This document shows positions 8,919-17,786 of a stretch of DNA of 64,000 bases, piece after piece (position 1 is the stretch's first letter; the number at the start of each line of letters is the position of its first letter). A model generated the notes under the pieces. The model saw only the letters and a list, made by a program, of their open reading frames with translations. It was not told the origin of the DNA and made no database searches. A program made the translations under genes and the position numbers. Source of the stretch: Bradyrhizobium elkanii USDA 76 (GTDB lineage: Bacteria; Pseudomonadota; Alphaproteobacteria; Rhizobiales; Xanthobacteraceae); contig NZ_CP066356.1 in assembly GCF_023278185.1 (NCBI RefSeq), positions 6,564,001 to 6,628,000 of the forward strand. Reading direction: 5' to 3'.

Positions 8919-11120
8919 TCAATGCGTCAACACGATCGACACCTGGATCTGGCCGCGCGTGCGCAACACTTCGAGCGACACCTCGTCGCCATGGCGGCGC
9001 AGCCTCAAATCGACGCTGGAGGCGCCGAGCCTGAGGTCGCGCAGCACCACGTCGTTGAGGAATTCCGGCAGCCGCGGATCGCGCAAGCGAATCTCGCCGC
9101 GCGCGGTGTCGAACTCGAGGCCGAGCGCCGCCTCCAGCAGCGTGAACGGCGTCGCGCTCGCCCAGGCCTGCGGTGCACAGGCGACGGGATAGAGCACCGG
9201 GCCGCGCCGGCGCTCGCGGCGGAAGCCGCAGAACAGCTCCGGCAGTCGCCGCAGTTCCATATAGCTCGCGGCATCGAACAGCCCCTTGAACAGATGCGCG
9301 ACCGAATGCTTGAGGCCGTAGCGGGCAAATCCGAGCGCGATCAGCGCATTGTCATGCGGCCAGATCGAGCCATCGTGATAGGACATCGGGTTGTAGCGCG
9401 CCTCGCCCGCAGCGACGGTGCGGATGCCCCAGCCCGAGAAGAACTTCTGGCTCATCAGATCGGCGGCGACCCGTCGCGCGCGGTCTTCCCGCACCATGCC
9501 GGAAAACAACGTCTGGCCGGCATTCGACGTGCGCACCTTGCACGGCTGCTTGGCGCCGTCGAGCGCGACCGCATAGGTGCCGAGCTCCTCGCACCAGAAT
9601 GCTGCCTCGAACCGCTCGCGCAGCTGCTCGGCCTCGGCTTCCAGTTTCGCAGCCTTGTCTGCAAAGCCGAGTTTGCGCGCCGCGCGCGCGGCAAGCTGCT
9701 TGCCGGCAAACACGTAGCCCTGCACTTCCGCCAGCGCGATATTGCCCTCGGCAAGCGTTCCGTCGGCGTGGAAGATGGCGTCGAACGAATCCTTCCAGCC
9801 TTGATTGCGAAGCCCCTGCTCGGTGGCGCGCTGGTATTCGACGAAGCCGTCGCGATCCGGATCGCCCGGGCCGTCGATCCATTGCAAGCCGGCCTCGACC
9901 GCGGGCCACAGCTCGCGCAGCGTCTCCAAATCGCCGGTGCGCTCCAGATAGAGCCCGGCGAGCAGCACGAACAGCGGAGTCGAATCGACGCTGCCGTAGT
10001 AATGCGCGAACGGCACTTCGCGAAGCGCGGCCATCTCGCCGCCGCGCATCTCGTGCAGGATCTTGCCCGGCGCGGCATCGGCCAGCGGATCGACCGCCTT
10101 GGCCTGGAACAGCGCGAGCCGCTTCAGCACGCCCTTGGCGATCCGCGGATCGACCCACAGCATCTGCAGCGCGGTGATCAGCCCGTCGCGGCCGAACGTC
10201 GTCGAATACCAGGGAATGCCGGCATAGGGATAACGGCCCTGCGGCGTCTCGGTCATCAGCATGTTGAGGTCGGCCATCGCCTGGCACAGCACCTCGTTGA
10301 AGATGTTGTTCGAGGTCTCGACGCTGGCTGCGCCGGCCGACGAAGTCCGCATCTCGCGGCGATGCGCCAGCAGGCCACGGAAGAACGGCACCGGCTTCTG
10401 CATGATCGGCTTGTTGCAGGAGACCGCGACGAACAGCGACGTGACCTGCCCGGGCTCGAGATCGAAATGATAGGTCGCCGCGTTGACCGACAGCCGCGTC
10501 GGCCGTGGATCGAAATGCAGCGCGGTGATCCGCGTCTGCTCGTCGAGGCCGCAATATTCCAGCACCACGTCGGTCGGGCCGAGCAGTTTGCTCGAGCCGA
10601 TGCCACGCCGCGGCCGGCGCTCGCCGCGCACCTCGAACAGATCGGCAAAGTCGTTGTCGAACAGCAGCGTGAGATCGAAGCTCGCGGCATGATCGCCGTG
10701 ATTCTGCAGGCCGATGCGCTGATAGGCCGTGCCGCGCCACAGGAAGATCGAGCGCACGATGTGCAGCGTGTCCTTCGGCAGGGTCAGACGGTCGTCGCGA
10801 TAGACGTCGGAATTGGTGAGGTCGACCGTCAGCGCCGAATTGTCGTCGCGCATGTTGGAGCCGAGCAGGAGCGGCTGCACGTTCTCCAGCACCATTTCCA
10901 GCCGCGCCAGGTAGCGGGTGTCGGCGTTGAACAGGCCGTCCGGCCCGCCGGCCGAGGCGCCGATGTCGCCATGGCTGTCGAGCACGATGAAGGTGTCGTC
11001 ATGCTTGAGCGAGCGCCGCGGCCGCGCCGCGGGCCCGGTCATCGGAATGTAGAACGGCGATTCGGCGACGTGCTCAGTGGTGCGAGCGGTGATGATCTGC
11101 GTAACGACGTCAGCTGCCAT
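8919..11120 (-). CDS. Amylo-alpha-1,6-glucosidase / glycogen-debranching-type glycoside hydrolase
   Basis: A 733-aa protein. The N-terminal beta domain (residues about 30-240) is of the GDE_N_bis type (FIVLDSHGDIGA, GLFNADTRYLARLE, LLLGSNMRDDNSALTVDLTN). An (alpha/alpha)6 barrel follows, opening with GIPWYSTTFGRDGLITALQM (about 288-307) and containing YNPMSYHDGSIWPHDNALIA near 575. Such enzymes hydrolyse alpha-1,6 branches or related glucosides. The ATG at 11120 has AGAGG upstream; the frame stays open beyond it, but that part overlaps the ABC gene and has no homology. It lies 83 bases after the ABC protein gene and is probably co-transcribed, forming a glycan cassette with the divergent GT4. 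Confidence 0.85.
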   Translation of the reverse strand: MAADVVTQIITARTTEHVAESPFYIPMTGPAARPRRSLKHDDTFIVLDSHGDIGASAGGPDGLFNADTRYLARLEMVLENVQPLLLGSNMRDDNSALTVDLTNSDVYRDDRLTLPKDTLHIVRSIFLWRGTAYQRIGLQNHGDHAASFDLTLLFDNDFADLFEVRGERRPRRGIGSSKLLGPTDVVLEYCGLDEQTRITALHFDPRPTRLSVNAATYHFDLEPGQVTSLFVAVSCNKPIMQKPVPFFRGLLAHRREMRTSSAGAASVETSNNIFNEVLCQAMADLNMLMTETPQGRYPYAGIPWYSTTFGRDGLITALQMLWVDPRIAKGVLKRLALFQAKAVDPLADAAPGKILHEMRGGEMAALREVPFAHYYGSVDSTPLFVLLAGLYLERTGDLETLRELWPAVEAGLQWIDGPGDPDRDGFVEYQRATEQGLRNQGWKDSFDAIFHADGTLAEGNIALAEVQGYVFAGKQLAARAARKLGFADKAAKLEAEAEQLRERFEAAFWCEELGTYAVALDGAKQPCKVRTSNAGQTLFSGMVREDRARRVAADLMSQKFFSGWGIRTVAAGEARYNPMSYHDGSIWPHDNALIALGFARYGLKHSVAHLFKGLFDAASYMELRRLPELFCGFRRERRRGPVLYPVACAPQAWASATPFTLLEAALGLEFDTARGEIRLRDPRLPEFLNDVVLRDLRLGASSVDLRLRRHGDEVSLEVLRTRGQIQVSIVLTH

Positions 11121-11203
11121 CTGAACCTCTGGCGACTTTGCTTGGCTCCACTTCGGCTCGAACGAACGCACCGGAACGCAAGAACACGCTTGAGAACGCG
11201 GGG

Positions 11204-12967
11204 TCAGGCCGCGCTGGTGGAGAGGCGGCCCATCTCGCGCGCGACCAGGTCGCGGTAGGGGCCCCTTCCCTTCACGAGAATATCGGGCGGACCGTCCTCG
11301 ACGATGCGGCCGCCCTGCAGCACGATCACGCGGTCGAAGCTGCGCAGCGTCGCGAGTCGGTGCGCGATCGCGACCACGGTACGCCCGCGCATCAGCCGCG
11401 ACAACGCCTCGCGGATCGCCTCCTCGGATTCCGCATCGAGCGCCGCGGTGGCCTCGTCGAGCAGCAGGATCGGCGCGTCCTTCAGGAAGGCGCGCGCGAT
11501 CGCAATCCGCTGGCGCTGGCCGCCGGAGACCTTGACGCCGCGGTCGCCGACGATGGTGTTCATGCCCTCGGGCAAGGATTCGATGAAGTCGCAGCGCGCT
11601 GCGATCGCCGCCCGCAGCACCTCGTCGTCGGTGGCGTCCGGCCGGCCGTAGCGGATGTTCTCCAGGATCGAACGGTGGAACAGCGAGATATCCTGCGGCA
11701 CCACCGAGATTGCCGCGCGCAGGCTCTGCTGGGTGACGCGCGAGATGTCCTGGCCGTCGACGGTGATGTTGCCCTGCTCGACGTCGTAGAAGCGCTGCAG
11801 AAGGGTAAACAATGTTGACTTGCCACCACCCGACTGGCCGACCAGGCCGACCCGCTGGCCGGGCTGGATGCGCAGGCTGAAGCGCTCGAACACCTGCAGG
11901 CCGCCGGGATAGCGGAACGCGACATTGTTGAAGGCGATCGCGGCGCCGCTCTTCACCAGCGCCTCGGCCTCCGGATGGTCCTTCAGCTCGTGCGGCTGCA
12001 GCAGCGTCGCCAGCGCCTCGGTCAGCCGGGCGACATGCTGGGTGACGTCGACCAGCGCGACCGCGAGATCGCGGGTGGCGCTGAGGATCGAGATGCCGAG
12101 CGTGCACACCAGCACCACGTCGCCGGTGGTCGCCGCGCCCTGCTGCCAGAGACTGAGCGCCCAGGCCAGCATCGCGATCGTCAGAATGACGGTCACGCCG
12201 GCGTGAATGAGACGAAGCTTCTCGAGGTAGCGCAGGGAACGGCCGCGCGCGACGAGTTCCCGATTGACGGTCGCATCGAAGCGTTCGTGCTCATAGCCGA
12301 GGCCGCAGAACGCGCGCACCAGCGGGAGGTTGTTGATGACGTCGACCATTTCGCCGTCCACGGCGGCAGCCCTGTTGGCGAAATCGTCGTGCAGCGGCCG
12401 GCCGGCGGCGGCGATGCGGAACATGGCTACAACCATGGTTCCCGCGATCAGGATCAGCACTGCTGACATTGTCACGCTGACGGTTCCAACCAGGGTGATT
12501 GCCGCGAAGGTCGCGATGCAGGGCGGCAACACATTCCATACGAACATGTTCTCGACGGTGAACACGGCGTTCGACGTCGCCGTGATCCGGCTGGTCAGCA
12601 TGCCCGGCAGCCGGTCCGTGAAATAGCTCGGCGCGTGGCCGGTGAGATGGCGGAACATGTCGCGGCGAAGATCGCCGGTGACGCTGACAAAGGTGTAGCT
12701 CGCGGTCCAGCTCGCGATCCGCCACAGGAAGTTGTCGGCTGCAATCAGCGACATGAGCAGAGCGAATGCCAGCCATACGCCGTTTGCGGCCGACGGCCCC
12801 GCCGACAACGCATCGACCAGATTCTTGACGCCGTATTGCGTGCCTACCGAACAGGCAACCGCCGCAACAACGGCTGACAGAATTACAACATGCGACGGCA
12901 GACGCCGGCGCAGATAGCGCAGCACAAAGGGAAACGGGCGATGCGCATATCCTGACAGATGGTCCAT
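11204..12967 (-). CDS. Exporter-type ABC transporter, fused membrane and ATPase domains
   Basis: A 587-aa half-transporter of the MsbA/NdvA type. Six membrane segments lie in residues about 25-320. The ATPase domain has Walker A GQSGGGKST (about 375-383), signature VSGGQRQRIAIARAF (about 478), Walker B ILLLDEATAALD, and H-loop IAHRLATLRSFD. It would act as a homodimer in the inner membrane. The flanking amylo-glucosidase and glycosyltransferase suggest a glucan or other saccharide substrate, which is inference. The ATG at 12967 has AGGACG upstream; the extension to 13177 is rejected. The C-terminal tail is short. Confidence 0.88.
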   Translation of the reverse strand: MDHLSGYAHRPFPFVLRYLRRRLPSHVVILSAVVAAVACSVGTQYGVKNLVDALSAGPSAANGVWLAFALLMSLIAADNFLWRIASWTASYTFVSVTGDLRRDMFRHLTGHAPSYFTDRLPGMLTSRITATSNAVFTVENMFVWNVLPPCIATFAAITLVGTVSVTMSAVLILIAGTMVVAMFRIAAAGRPLHDDFANRAAAVDGEMVDVINNLPLVRAFCGLGYEHERFDATVNRELVARGRSLRYLEKLRLIHAGVTVILTIAMLAWALSLWQQGAATTGDVVLVCTLGISILSATRDLAVALVDVTQHVARLTEALATLLQPHELKDHPEAEALVKSGAAIAFNNVAFRYPGGLQVFERFSLRIQPGQRVGLVGQSGGGKSTLFTLLQRFYDVEQGNITVDGQDISRVTQQSLRAAISVVPQDISLFHRSILENIRYGRPDATDDEVLRAAIAARCDFIESLPEGMNTIVGDRGVKVSGGQRQRIAIARAFLKDAPILLLDEATAALDAESEEAIREALSRLMRGRTVVAIAHRLATLRSFDRVIVLQGGRIVEDGPPDILVKGRGPYRDLVAREMGRLSTSAA

Positions 12968-13181
12968 GACGTCCTGCAAAGCTGTTGAAGGTGAACGAGA
13001 AAATTTTAGTCGAAGCTCTCGCGCACGATGACGTGAAGGGCGGCGGTGGGATTCCTTGATGCAGCCATCACTGCGCAACAATTTTGCAACGCTGGCATAG
13101 GCAAAACCGTGTTGGAGCGTGATGGCATCAGCAAGACCACAGTGTGATGGAAGAAAGAAGCGGCAGATCTCCCACATCTAA

Positions 13182-13206
13182 GGAACCTCGCACGTGCGAG
13201 AACGTT
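13182..13206 (+). promoter_or_regulatory. EcfG (general stress response) type promoter for the GT4 gene
   Basis: GGAAC (13182-13186), then exactly 16 bases, then CGTT (13203-13206). This fits the GGAAC-N16/17-CGTT consensus of alphaproteobacterial EcfG sigma factors under PhyR-NepR control. The spacer contains a perfect 14-base palindrome CTCGCACGTGCGAG (13187-13200). Transcription would begin near 13213, leaving about 68 bases of leader before the GT4 start. Confidence 0.7.
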
Positions 13207-13280
13207 CCCGTCTTTGGCATGTCGGTGCCATCTGAGGGCTGAGGGTAGTTCATTCCACATTACAAACAGGAGACGGAGAG

Positions 13281-14348
13281 ATGCGCATCGCGCAGGTTGC
13301 CCCGCTGACGGAGGCTGTTCCCCCCAAGCTCTACGGCGGCACCGAACGGGTCGTGCACTGGCTGACCGAAGAACTTGTAACACTTGGACATGACGTGACG
13401 TTGTTCGCCAGTGGCGATTCTCAAACCTCCGCGAAGCTCGATGCGACCTGGCCGAAGGCACTGCGGCTCGACGGCTCGGTCCGCGATCCCAATGCGCTCC
13501 ACATGGTGATGCTGGAACGCGTGCGGCAGAAGGCCGACGACGAGGAGTTCGACTTCCTGCACTGCCATCTCGACTATTATCCGTGGTCGCTGTTCGCGCG
13601 GCAGCCGACGCCGTTCGTCACCACGTTGCACGGACGGCTCGACCTGCCGGAGCATCAGCCGGTGTTCAACACCTTCTCCAAGATTCCGGTGATCTCGATC
13701 TCCAACGCGCAACGGCGGCCGGTGCCGCAGGCGCATTGGGTGCGCACGATCCATCACGGCCTGCCGGAGAATCTGCTGATGCCGCAACCGGCGAAGCCGT
13801 CCTACCTCGCGGTGCTCGGCCGCATCGCGCCGGAGAAAGGCGTCGATCGCGCGATCAAGATCGCCACCCGCTGCGGCATTCCGCTGAAGATCGCGGCCAA
13901 GGTCGATCGTGCCGACCAGGAATATTACGATGAGTTGATCAAGCCGCTGATCACCAGCAATCCGCTGGTCGAGTTCATCGGCGAGATCAGCGACCGCGAG
14001 AAGCCGGATTTTCTCAGCGGCGCGATCGGGCTCCTGGTTCCGATCGACTGGCCGGAGCCGTTCGGCCTCGTGATGATCGAAGCGATGGCCTGCGGCACGC
14101 CCGTCATCGCCTATAACCGCGGCTCGGTGCCGGAGATCATCGAGGATGGCCTGACCGGCTTCATCGTCGAGGACGAGATCAGTGCGATCTCTTCCGTCGG
14201 CCGCCTCGGAACGCTCAATCGCGACGCGATCCGCAAGCAGTTCGAGACCCGCTTCACCGCGCGGCGCATGGCGCTCGACTATCTCGCCGCCTTCCGCAGC
14301 CTGATGGAAGCCGAGCCGCGCTTCAAGCTGGTGGCCAGCGCGGAGTAG
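13281..14348 (+). CDS. Glycosyltransferase family 4
   Basis: A 355-aa GT-B glycosyltransferase. The N-terminal donor-independent domain opens MRIAQVAPLTEAVPPKLYGG, a form common in rhizobial GT4 proteins. The C-terminal nucleotide-sugar domain contains AVLGRIAPEKGVDRAI and the E-x7-E motif in EPFGLVMIEAMACGTPVIAY (about E258 and E266). No membrane segment is evident; it would be cytoplasmic. The ATG at 13281 follows GGAGACGGAGAG. It is divergent from the ABC/amylo-glucosidase pair and has its own EcfG-type promoter, so it is probably induced by osmotic, desiccation or other general stress. Acceptor and sugar are unknown. Confidence 0.9.
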   Translation: MRIAQVAPLTEAVPPKLYGGTERVVHWLTEELVTLGHDVTLFASGDSQTSAKLDATWPKALRLDGSVRDPNALHMVMLERVRQKADDEEFDFLHCHLDYYPWSLFARQPTPFVTTLHGRLDLPEHQPVFNTFSKIPVISISNAQRRPVPQAHWVRTIHHGLPENLLMPQPAKPSYLAVLGRIAPEKGVDRAIKIATRCGIPLKIAAKVDRADQEYYDELIKPLITSNPLVEFIGEISDREKPDFLSGAIGLLVPIDWPEPFGLVMIEAMACGTPVIAYNRGSVPEIIEDGLTGFIVEDEISAISSVGRLGTLNRDAIRKQFETRFTARRMALDYLAAFRSLMEAEPRFKLVASAE

Positions 14349-14363
14349 CAGTTGCAGCGGCCG

Positions 14364-14422
14364 ATCGAATGATCCGGCGGGCCGGCCGGCACCATCCGTG
14401 CCGGTCCGTCGGGTCATTCGAT
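14364..14422 (+). terminator. Very long hairpin after the GT4 gene
   Basis: The left arm starts ATCGAATGATCCGGCGGG and the right arm ends GTCCGTCGGGTCATTCGAT. In RNA the stem is about 25 bp with G-U pairs and one 4-base bulge (CCGG) around a 5-base loop. It begins 16 bases after the stop. No T-run follows. The rest of the gap to 14650 shows nothing else convincing. Confidence 0.6.
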
Positions 14423-14650
14423 TGTCAATAATAGCGCCGTGTGCGGCGGCAACTCTCAGACAGCCAAACAATCCGCATGCGCGCGTCGCGCGATTGCTGC
14501 GACGCACCAGCGACGACACGTTTCCCCATGAGTTCGGCTGATATCGCCTTTGCGAATGCCGAATTACGTGCTCTTATGCGCCCCGCTTGAGCAAAAATAA
14601 TAAGCGAGCGGACGGAGCAACCGTGCCGTGATCGCGCAGGGGGGAACGCC

Positions 14651-15904
14651 ATGACAGGGGACCGCAAGCCGTCGGCCATTAATAATGCCGCAGCGACCAA
14701 AGCCTCACCAAAGAAGCTGAACCGCCGCAAATTCCTCGCCAAAACCGGCGGCGTGCTGGCGGCAGGCGCGTTCGGCGCCGTTCCGCTGCGCGGCTGGGCG
14801 GCCGATCCGATCAACATCGGCGCGCTCTATCCGACCACCGGCAGCATGGCGCAGATCGGCGTCGGCTGCGTGGCTGCGGCCAAGCTCGCGGTCGACATGG
14901 TCAACGAGGCCGGCGGCATCAAGTCGCTCGGCGGCGCCAAGCTCAACCTCATCGTCTCGGACGTGCAGAGCGACACCACGGTGACGCGCACCGAAACCGA
15001 CCGCCTGATCACCGGCAACAAGCTGTCGGCGATCCATGGTTGCTATGCCAGCGCGCTGACCTTGATCGCGAGCGAAGTCTGCGAACGGGCAAAGGTTCCG
15101 ATCATCACCGGATCGAGCTCAGATCAGCTCAACAAGGGGCGCACCTACACCTTCACGCCGTTCGCGCGCGCTTCGCAATTCGCCAAGGCACAGCTGCAGA
15201 TGGCCAAGCTGGTCAGCGAGCAGGCCAAGGTCGCCGTGATTTTCGAGAACACCGCGTTCGGCACCTCGACCTCGAACGGGCTGAAGGAGCTCGCGTCGGG
15301 CGAAGGCGTCGAGATCGTGATGTTCGAGCCCTACTCGGCCGGCTTCACCGACGCGAGCCCGCTGATCAACAAGGTCAAGGCCTCCGGCGCCAACACGCTG
15401 TTCTCACTGTCCTATCTCAACGACCTCATCCTGATCGTGCGTACCGTGAAGCAGGTCGGGCTCAACATCGCGATCAACGGCGGCTCCGGCGGCTTCGTGA
15501 TGCCGGACTTCTACAAGAATGTCGGCAATGCCGCCGAGGGCCTGCAGGGTGTCGCGCACTGGAACCACGACGTCAGCGAAGACGCGCAGAAGGTGAATGT
15601 CGAATTCAAGAAACGCACCGGCGAGTTCGCGTTCGAATATGCCGGCGGCCTGGTCGCGCAGACCTTCATGCTGGCCGACGCGCTGGAGCGCGCCGCCTCC
15701 GCCGATCCCAAGAAGGTGCGCGAGGCGCTCTCGACGCTCGATGTCTCCTCGGGGTTCGCCGCGATGGCGCCGGGCGGCAAGGTGAAGTTCGGGCCGGACG
15801 GCAAGAACGTCTACGGCCGCCCGGTCGGCGTGCAGTGGCAGAACACCGATCTCGTCAGCGTCTTCCCGAAGGAAGACGCCCGCGCCCCGCTGATGAAGAC
15901 CTGA
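14651..15904 (+). CDS. Branched-chain amino acid-type ABC substrate-binding protein, Tat signal
   Basis: A 417-aa periplasmic type I binding protein. A long N-terminus carries a Tat-like motif (NRRKFLAKTGG, residues about 24-34), a hydrophobic run, and cleavage near GWAAD. The mature part has INIGALYPTTGSMAQIGVGC and LIVSDVQSDTTVTRTETDRL, typical of the Leu/Ile/Val, amide and aromatic binding family. Tat export would mean it folds in the cytoplasm first, which is unusual for this family but seen in Rhizobiales. The ATG follows AGGGGGGAA. It is the first gene of a five-gene Liv operon. The ligand is unknown. Confidence 0.9.
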   Translation: MTGDRKPSAINNAAATKASPKKLNRRKFLAKTGGVLAAGAFGAVPLRGWAADPINIGALYPTTGSMAQIGVGCVAAAKLAVDMVNEAGGIKSLGGAKLNLIVSDVQSDTTVTRTETDRLITGNKLSAIHGCYASALTLIASEVCERAKVPIITGSSSDQLNKGRTYTFTPFARASQFAKAQLQMAKLVSEQAKVAVIFENTAFGTSTSNGLKELASGEGVEIVMFEPYSAGFTDASPLINKVKASGANTLFSLSYLNDLILIVRTVKQVGLNIAINGGSGGFVMPDFYKNVGNAAEGLQGVAHWNHDVSEDAQKVNVEFKKRTGEFAFEYAGGLVAQTFMLADALERAASADPKKVREALSTLDVSSGFAAMAPGGKVKFGPDGKNVYGRPVGVQWQNTDLVSVFPKEDARAPLMKT

Positions 15905-15920
15905 GCCGCGGTCGCATCGC

Positions 15921-16790
15921 ATGTGGGAGACACTGGCCCAGGCCGTGATCAACGGCCTGCTTATCGGCGGCATCTACGCGCTTGTCAGCATCGGCGTCAC
16001 GCTGATCTTTGGCGTGGTCAAGATCGTCAACTTCGCCCAGGGCGAGTTCGTGATGATCGGGATGTATATCTCGTTCTTCCTCGCCACCCAGTTCGGCATC
16101 GATCCGCTGGTCTCGCTCGTGGTGTCGATGCCGGTGCTGTTCCTCGCCGGCGTCCTGATCCAGCATTTTCTGATCCGCAGGGTGCTGGGGCCGAACGACA
16201 TGCCGCAAATCTTCCTGACCTTCGCGCTGTCGCTGTTGCTGCTCAATCTCTCGCTGATGTTGTTCAGCGCCAACTACCGCACCGTCCACACGTCCTATTC
16301 GGATGCGGCGTGGCACATCGGCGGGCTGTACATACCGGTGGCGAAACTGATCGCCTTCGCGGTCGCGATGGCGCTGAGCGGGCTGCTGTGGGTATTCCTG
16401 CACACCACCGATCTCGGCCGCGCCATGCGCGCCGCATCGCAGAACCGCGACGTCGCGATGCTGATGGGGATCAATCCCAACCGCGTGTTCGCGGTCGCGT
16501 TCGGCACTGCGCTGGCGCTCGCGGGCGCCGCCGGCTCGCTGCTGATGCCGTTCTATTCGGCCTATCCATTCGTCGGCCAGGTGTTCGTGCTGATGGCGTT
16601 CGTCGCCGTCGTGATGGGCACGCTCGGCAATGTGATGGGCGCGCTGATCGCAAGTCTGATGATGGGCGTCGCGGAATCGCTCGGCATCCAGTTCGTCGGC
16701 GCCGATTCCGGCCTGATCGTGGTGTTCGCGATGCTGCTGCTGACGCTTGCCTTCAGGCCGAGCGGGCTCGGCGCCAGGAGGGGCCGGTGA
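15921..16790 (+). CDS. Branched-chain amino acid-type ABC permease, LivH-like
   Basis: A 289-aa inner-membrane permease with about 8 hydrophobic helices. GGIYALVSIGVTLIFGVVKI and NFAQGEFVMIGMY are the classic LivH N-terminal motifs. Near the C-terminus MALVAVVMGTLGN-like sequence (FVAVVMGTLGNVMGALI) is the EAA-like coupling segment. It starts 16 bases after the binding-protein gene and overlaps the livM-like gene by one base (TGATG), so translation is coupled. It pairs with the LivM-like subunit to form the channel. Confidence 0.9.
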   Translation: MWETLAQAVINGLLIGGIYALVSIGVTLIFGVVKIVNFAQGEFVMIGMYISFFLATQFGIDPLVSLVVSMPVLFLAGVLIQHFLIRRVLGPNDMPQIFLTFALSLLLLNLSLMLFSANYRTVHTSYSDAAWHIGGLYIPVAKLIAFAVAMALSGLLWVFLHTTDLGRAMRAASQNRDVAMLMGINPNRVFAVAFGTALALAGAAGSLLMPFYSAYPFVGQVFVLMAFVAVVMGTLGNVMGALIASLMMGVAESLGIQFVGADSGLIVVFAMLLLTLAFRPSGLGARRGR

Positions 16791-17776
16791 TGCAGGCGTC
16801 CAGCAGCATGAAATGGCTGTGGCTCGCGATCGGGGCCGTCGTCATGCTCGCCTTGCCCCAGCTCGTCACCTCGTCGTTCGCGGTCGACATCTTCATCCGC
16901 ATCCTGCTGTTCTCCTTCATCGGCGTCGCCTGGAACCTGATGGGCGGCTACGCCAAGCAGCTGTCGCTCGGGCACGCCGCCTATTTCGGGCTCGGCGCCT
17001 ACACCTCGACCATCATGCAGGTGAACTACGGCATCTCGCCCTGGATCGGGATGATCGCGGGCGGCGTGGTCGCGATGCTCGCAAGCCTGCCGATCGGCTG
17101 GCTCTGCTTCCGCCTGCGCGGCCCCTACTTCACCATCGCCACCATCGCGACCGCCCAGGTGCTGATGCTGATCTTCCTCAAGTTCCGCGACTTTGCCTGG
17201 GGCGCCGAAGGCACCACGATCCCGAACCTCGGCAGCGCGCCGTTGATGATGCAGTTCGAGGAGAAGTCGTCTTACTATTACGTCGTGCTCGGCCTGCTCG
17301 TGGTCGGGCTGTGGATCACCCACAGAATCGAGAAATCCTGGATCGGGTACTATCTCGTCGCGATCGGCGAGGATGAGGACGCGGCCGAAGCGGTCGGAGT
17401 CAACGCGCCGAAGGTCAAGCGCGACATCTACATGATCAGCGCGTTCCTGACCGCACTCGCGGGGACGTTCTACACGCAGTACATCTACTTCATCGATCCG
17501 GCGACCGCGTTCAGCTTCAATGTCTCGATCGAGGCGGCGCTGGTGTCGATTGTCGGCGGCATCGGCACGCTGTGGGGACCGGTGATCGGCACCGTGCTGC
17601 TGGAGACCACGTCGGCGCTGCTGCAGAGCTGGCTCGGAAGCTCGGTGGGCGGCATCCAGCTCACGGTCTACAGTCTGATCCTGATGGCTGTGATCCTGTG
17701 GCGGCCGACCGGGCTGATCGGGTTCGCGACCGATATCTATCACCGCACCGCCCGGCGCAAGCCGGCGCGTGCCTGA
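16790..17776 (+). CDS. Branched-chain amino acid-type ABC permease, LivM-like
   Basis: A 328-aa inner-membrane permease. About 9 hydrophobic segments, with LLFSFIGVAWNLMGGYAKQL and SLGHAAYFGLGAYTSTI as LivM hallmarks, and ALVSIVGGIGTLWGPVIGT as the ATPase-coupling loop. The ATG at 16790 overlaps the livH-like stop by one base. The frame is open much farther upstream, but that part is antisense-like noise through livH and is rejected. It partners the preceding gene. Confidence 0.9.
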   Translation: MQASSSMKWLWLAIGAVVMLALPQLVTSSFAVDIFIRILLFSFIGVAWNLMGGYAKQLSLGHAAYFGLGAYTSTIMQVNYGISPWIGMIAGGVVAMLASLPIGWLCFRLRGPYFTIATIATAQVLMLIFLKFRDFAWGAEGTTIPNLGSAPLMMQFEEKSSYYYVVLGLLVVGLWITHRIEKSWIGYYLVAIGEDEDAAEAVGVNAPKVKRDIYMISAFLTALAGTFYTQYIYFIDPATAFSFNVSIEAALVSIVGGIGTLWGPVIGTVLLETTSALLQSWLGSSVGGIQLTVYSLILMAVILWRPTGLIGFATDIYHRTARRKPARA

Positions 17777-17786
17777 GGTCGTCGCG

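Noticed and set aside
8919..12107. A 1062-codon open frame joining the amylo-glucosidase to upstream sequence
   Set aside because: The part above 11120 is in a different frame over the ABC transporter gene, Arg/Ala-rich and without homology; the ATG at 11120 with AGAGG gives a normal-length enzyme.
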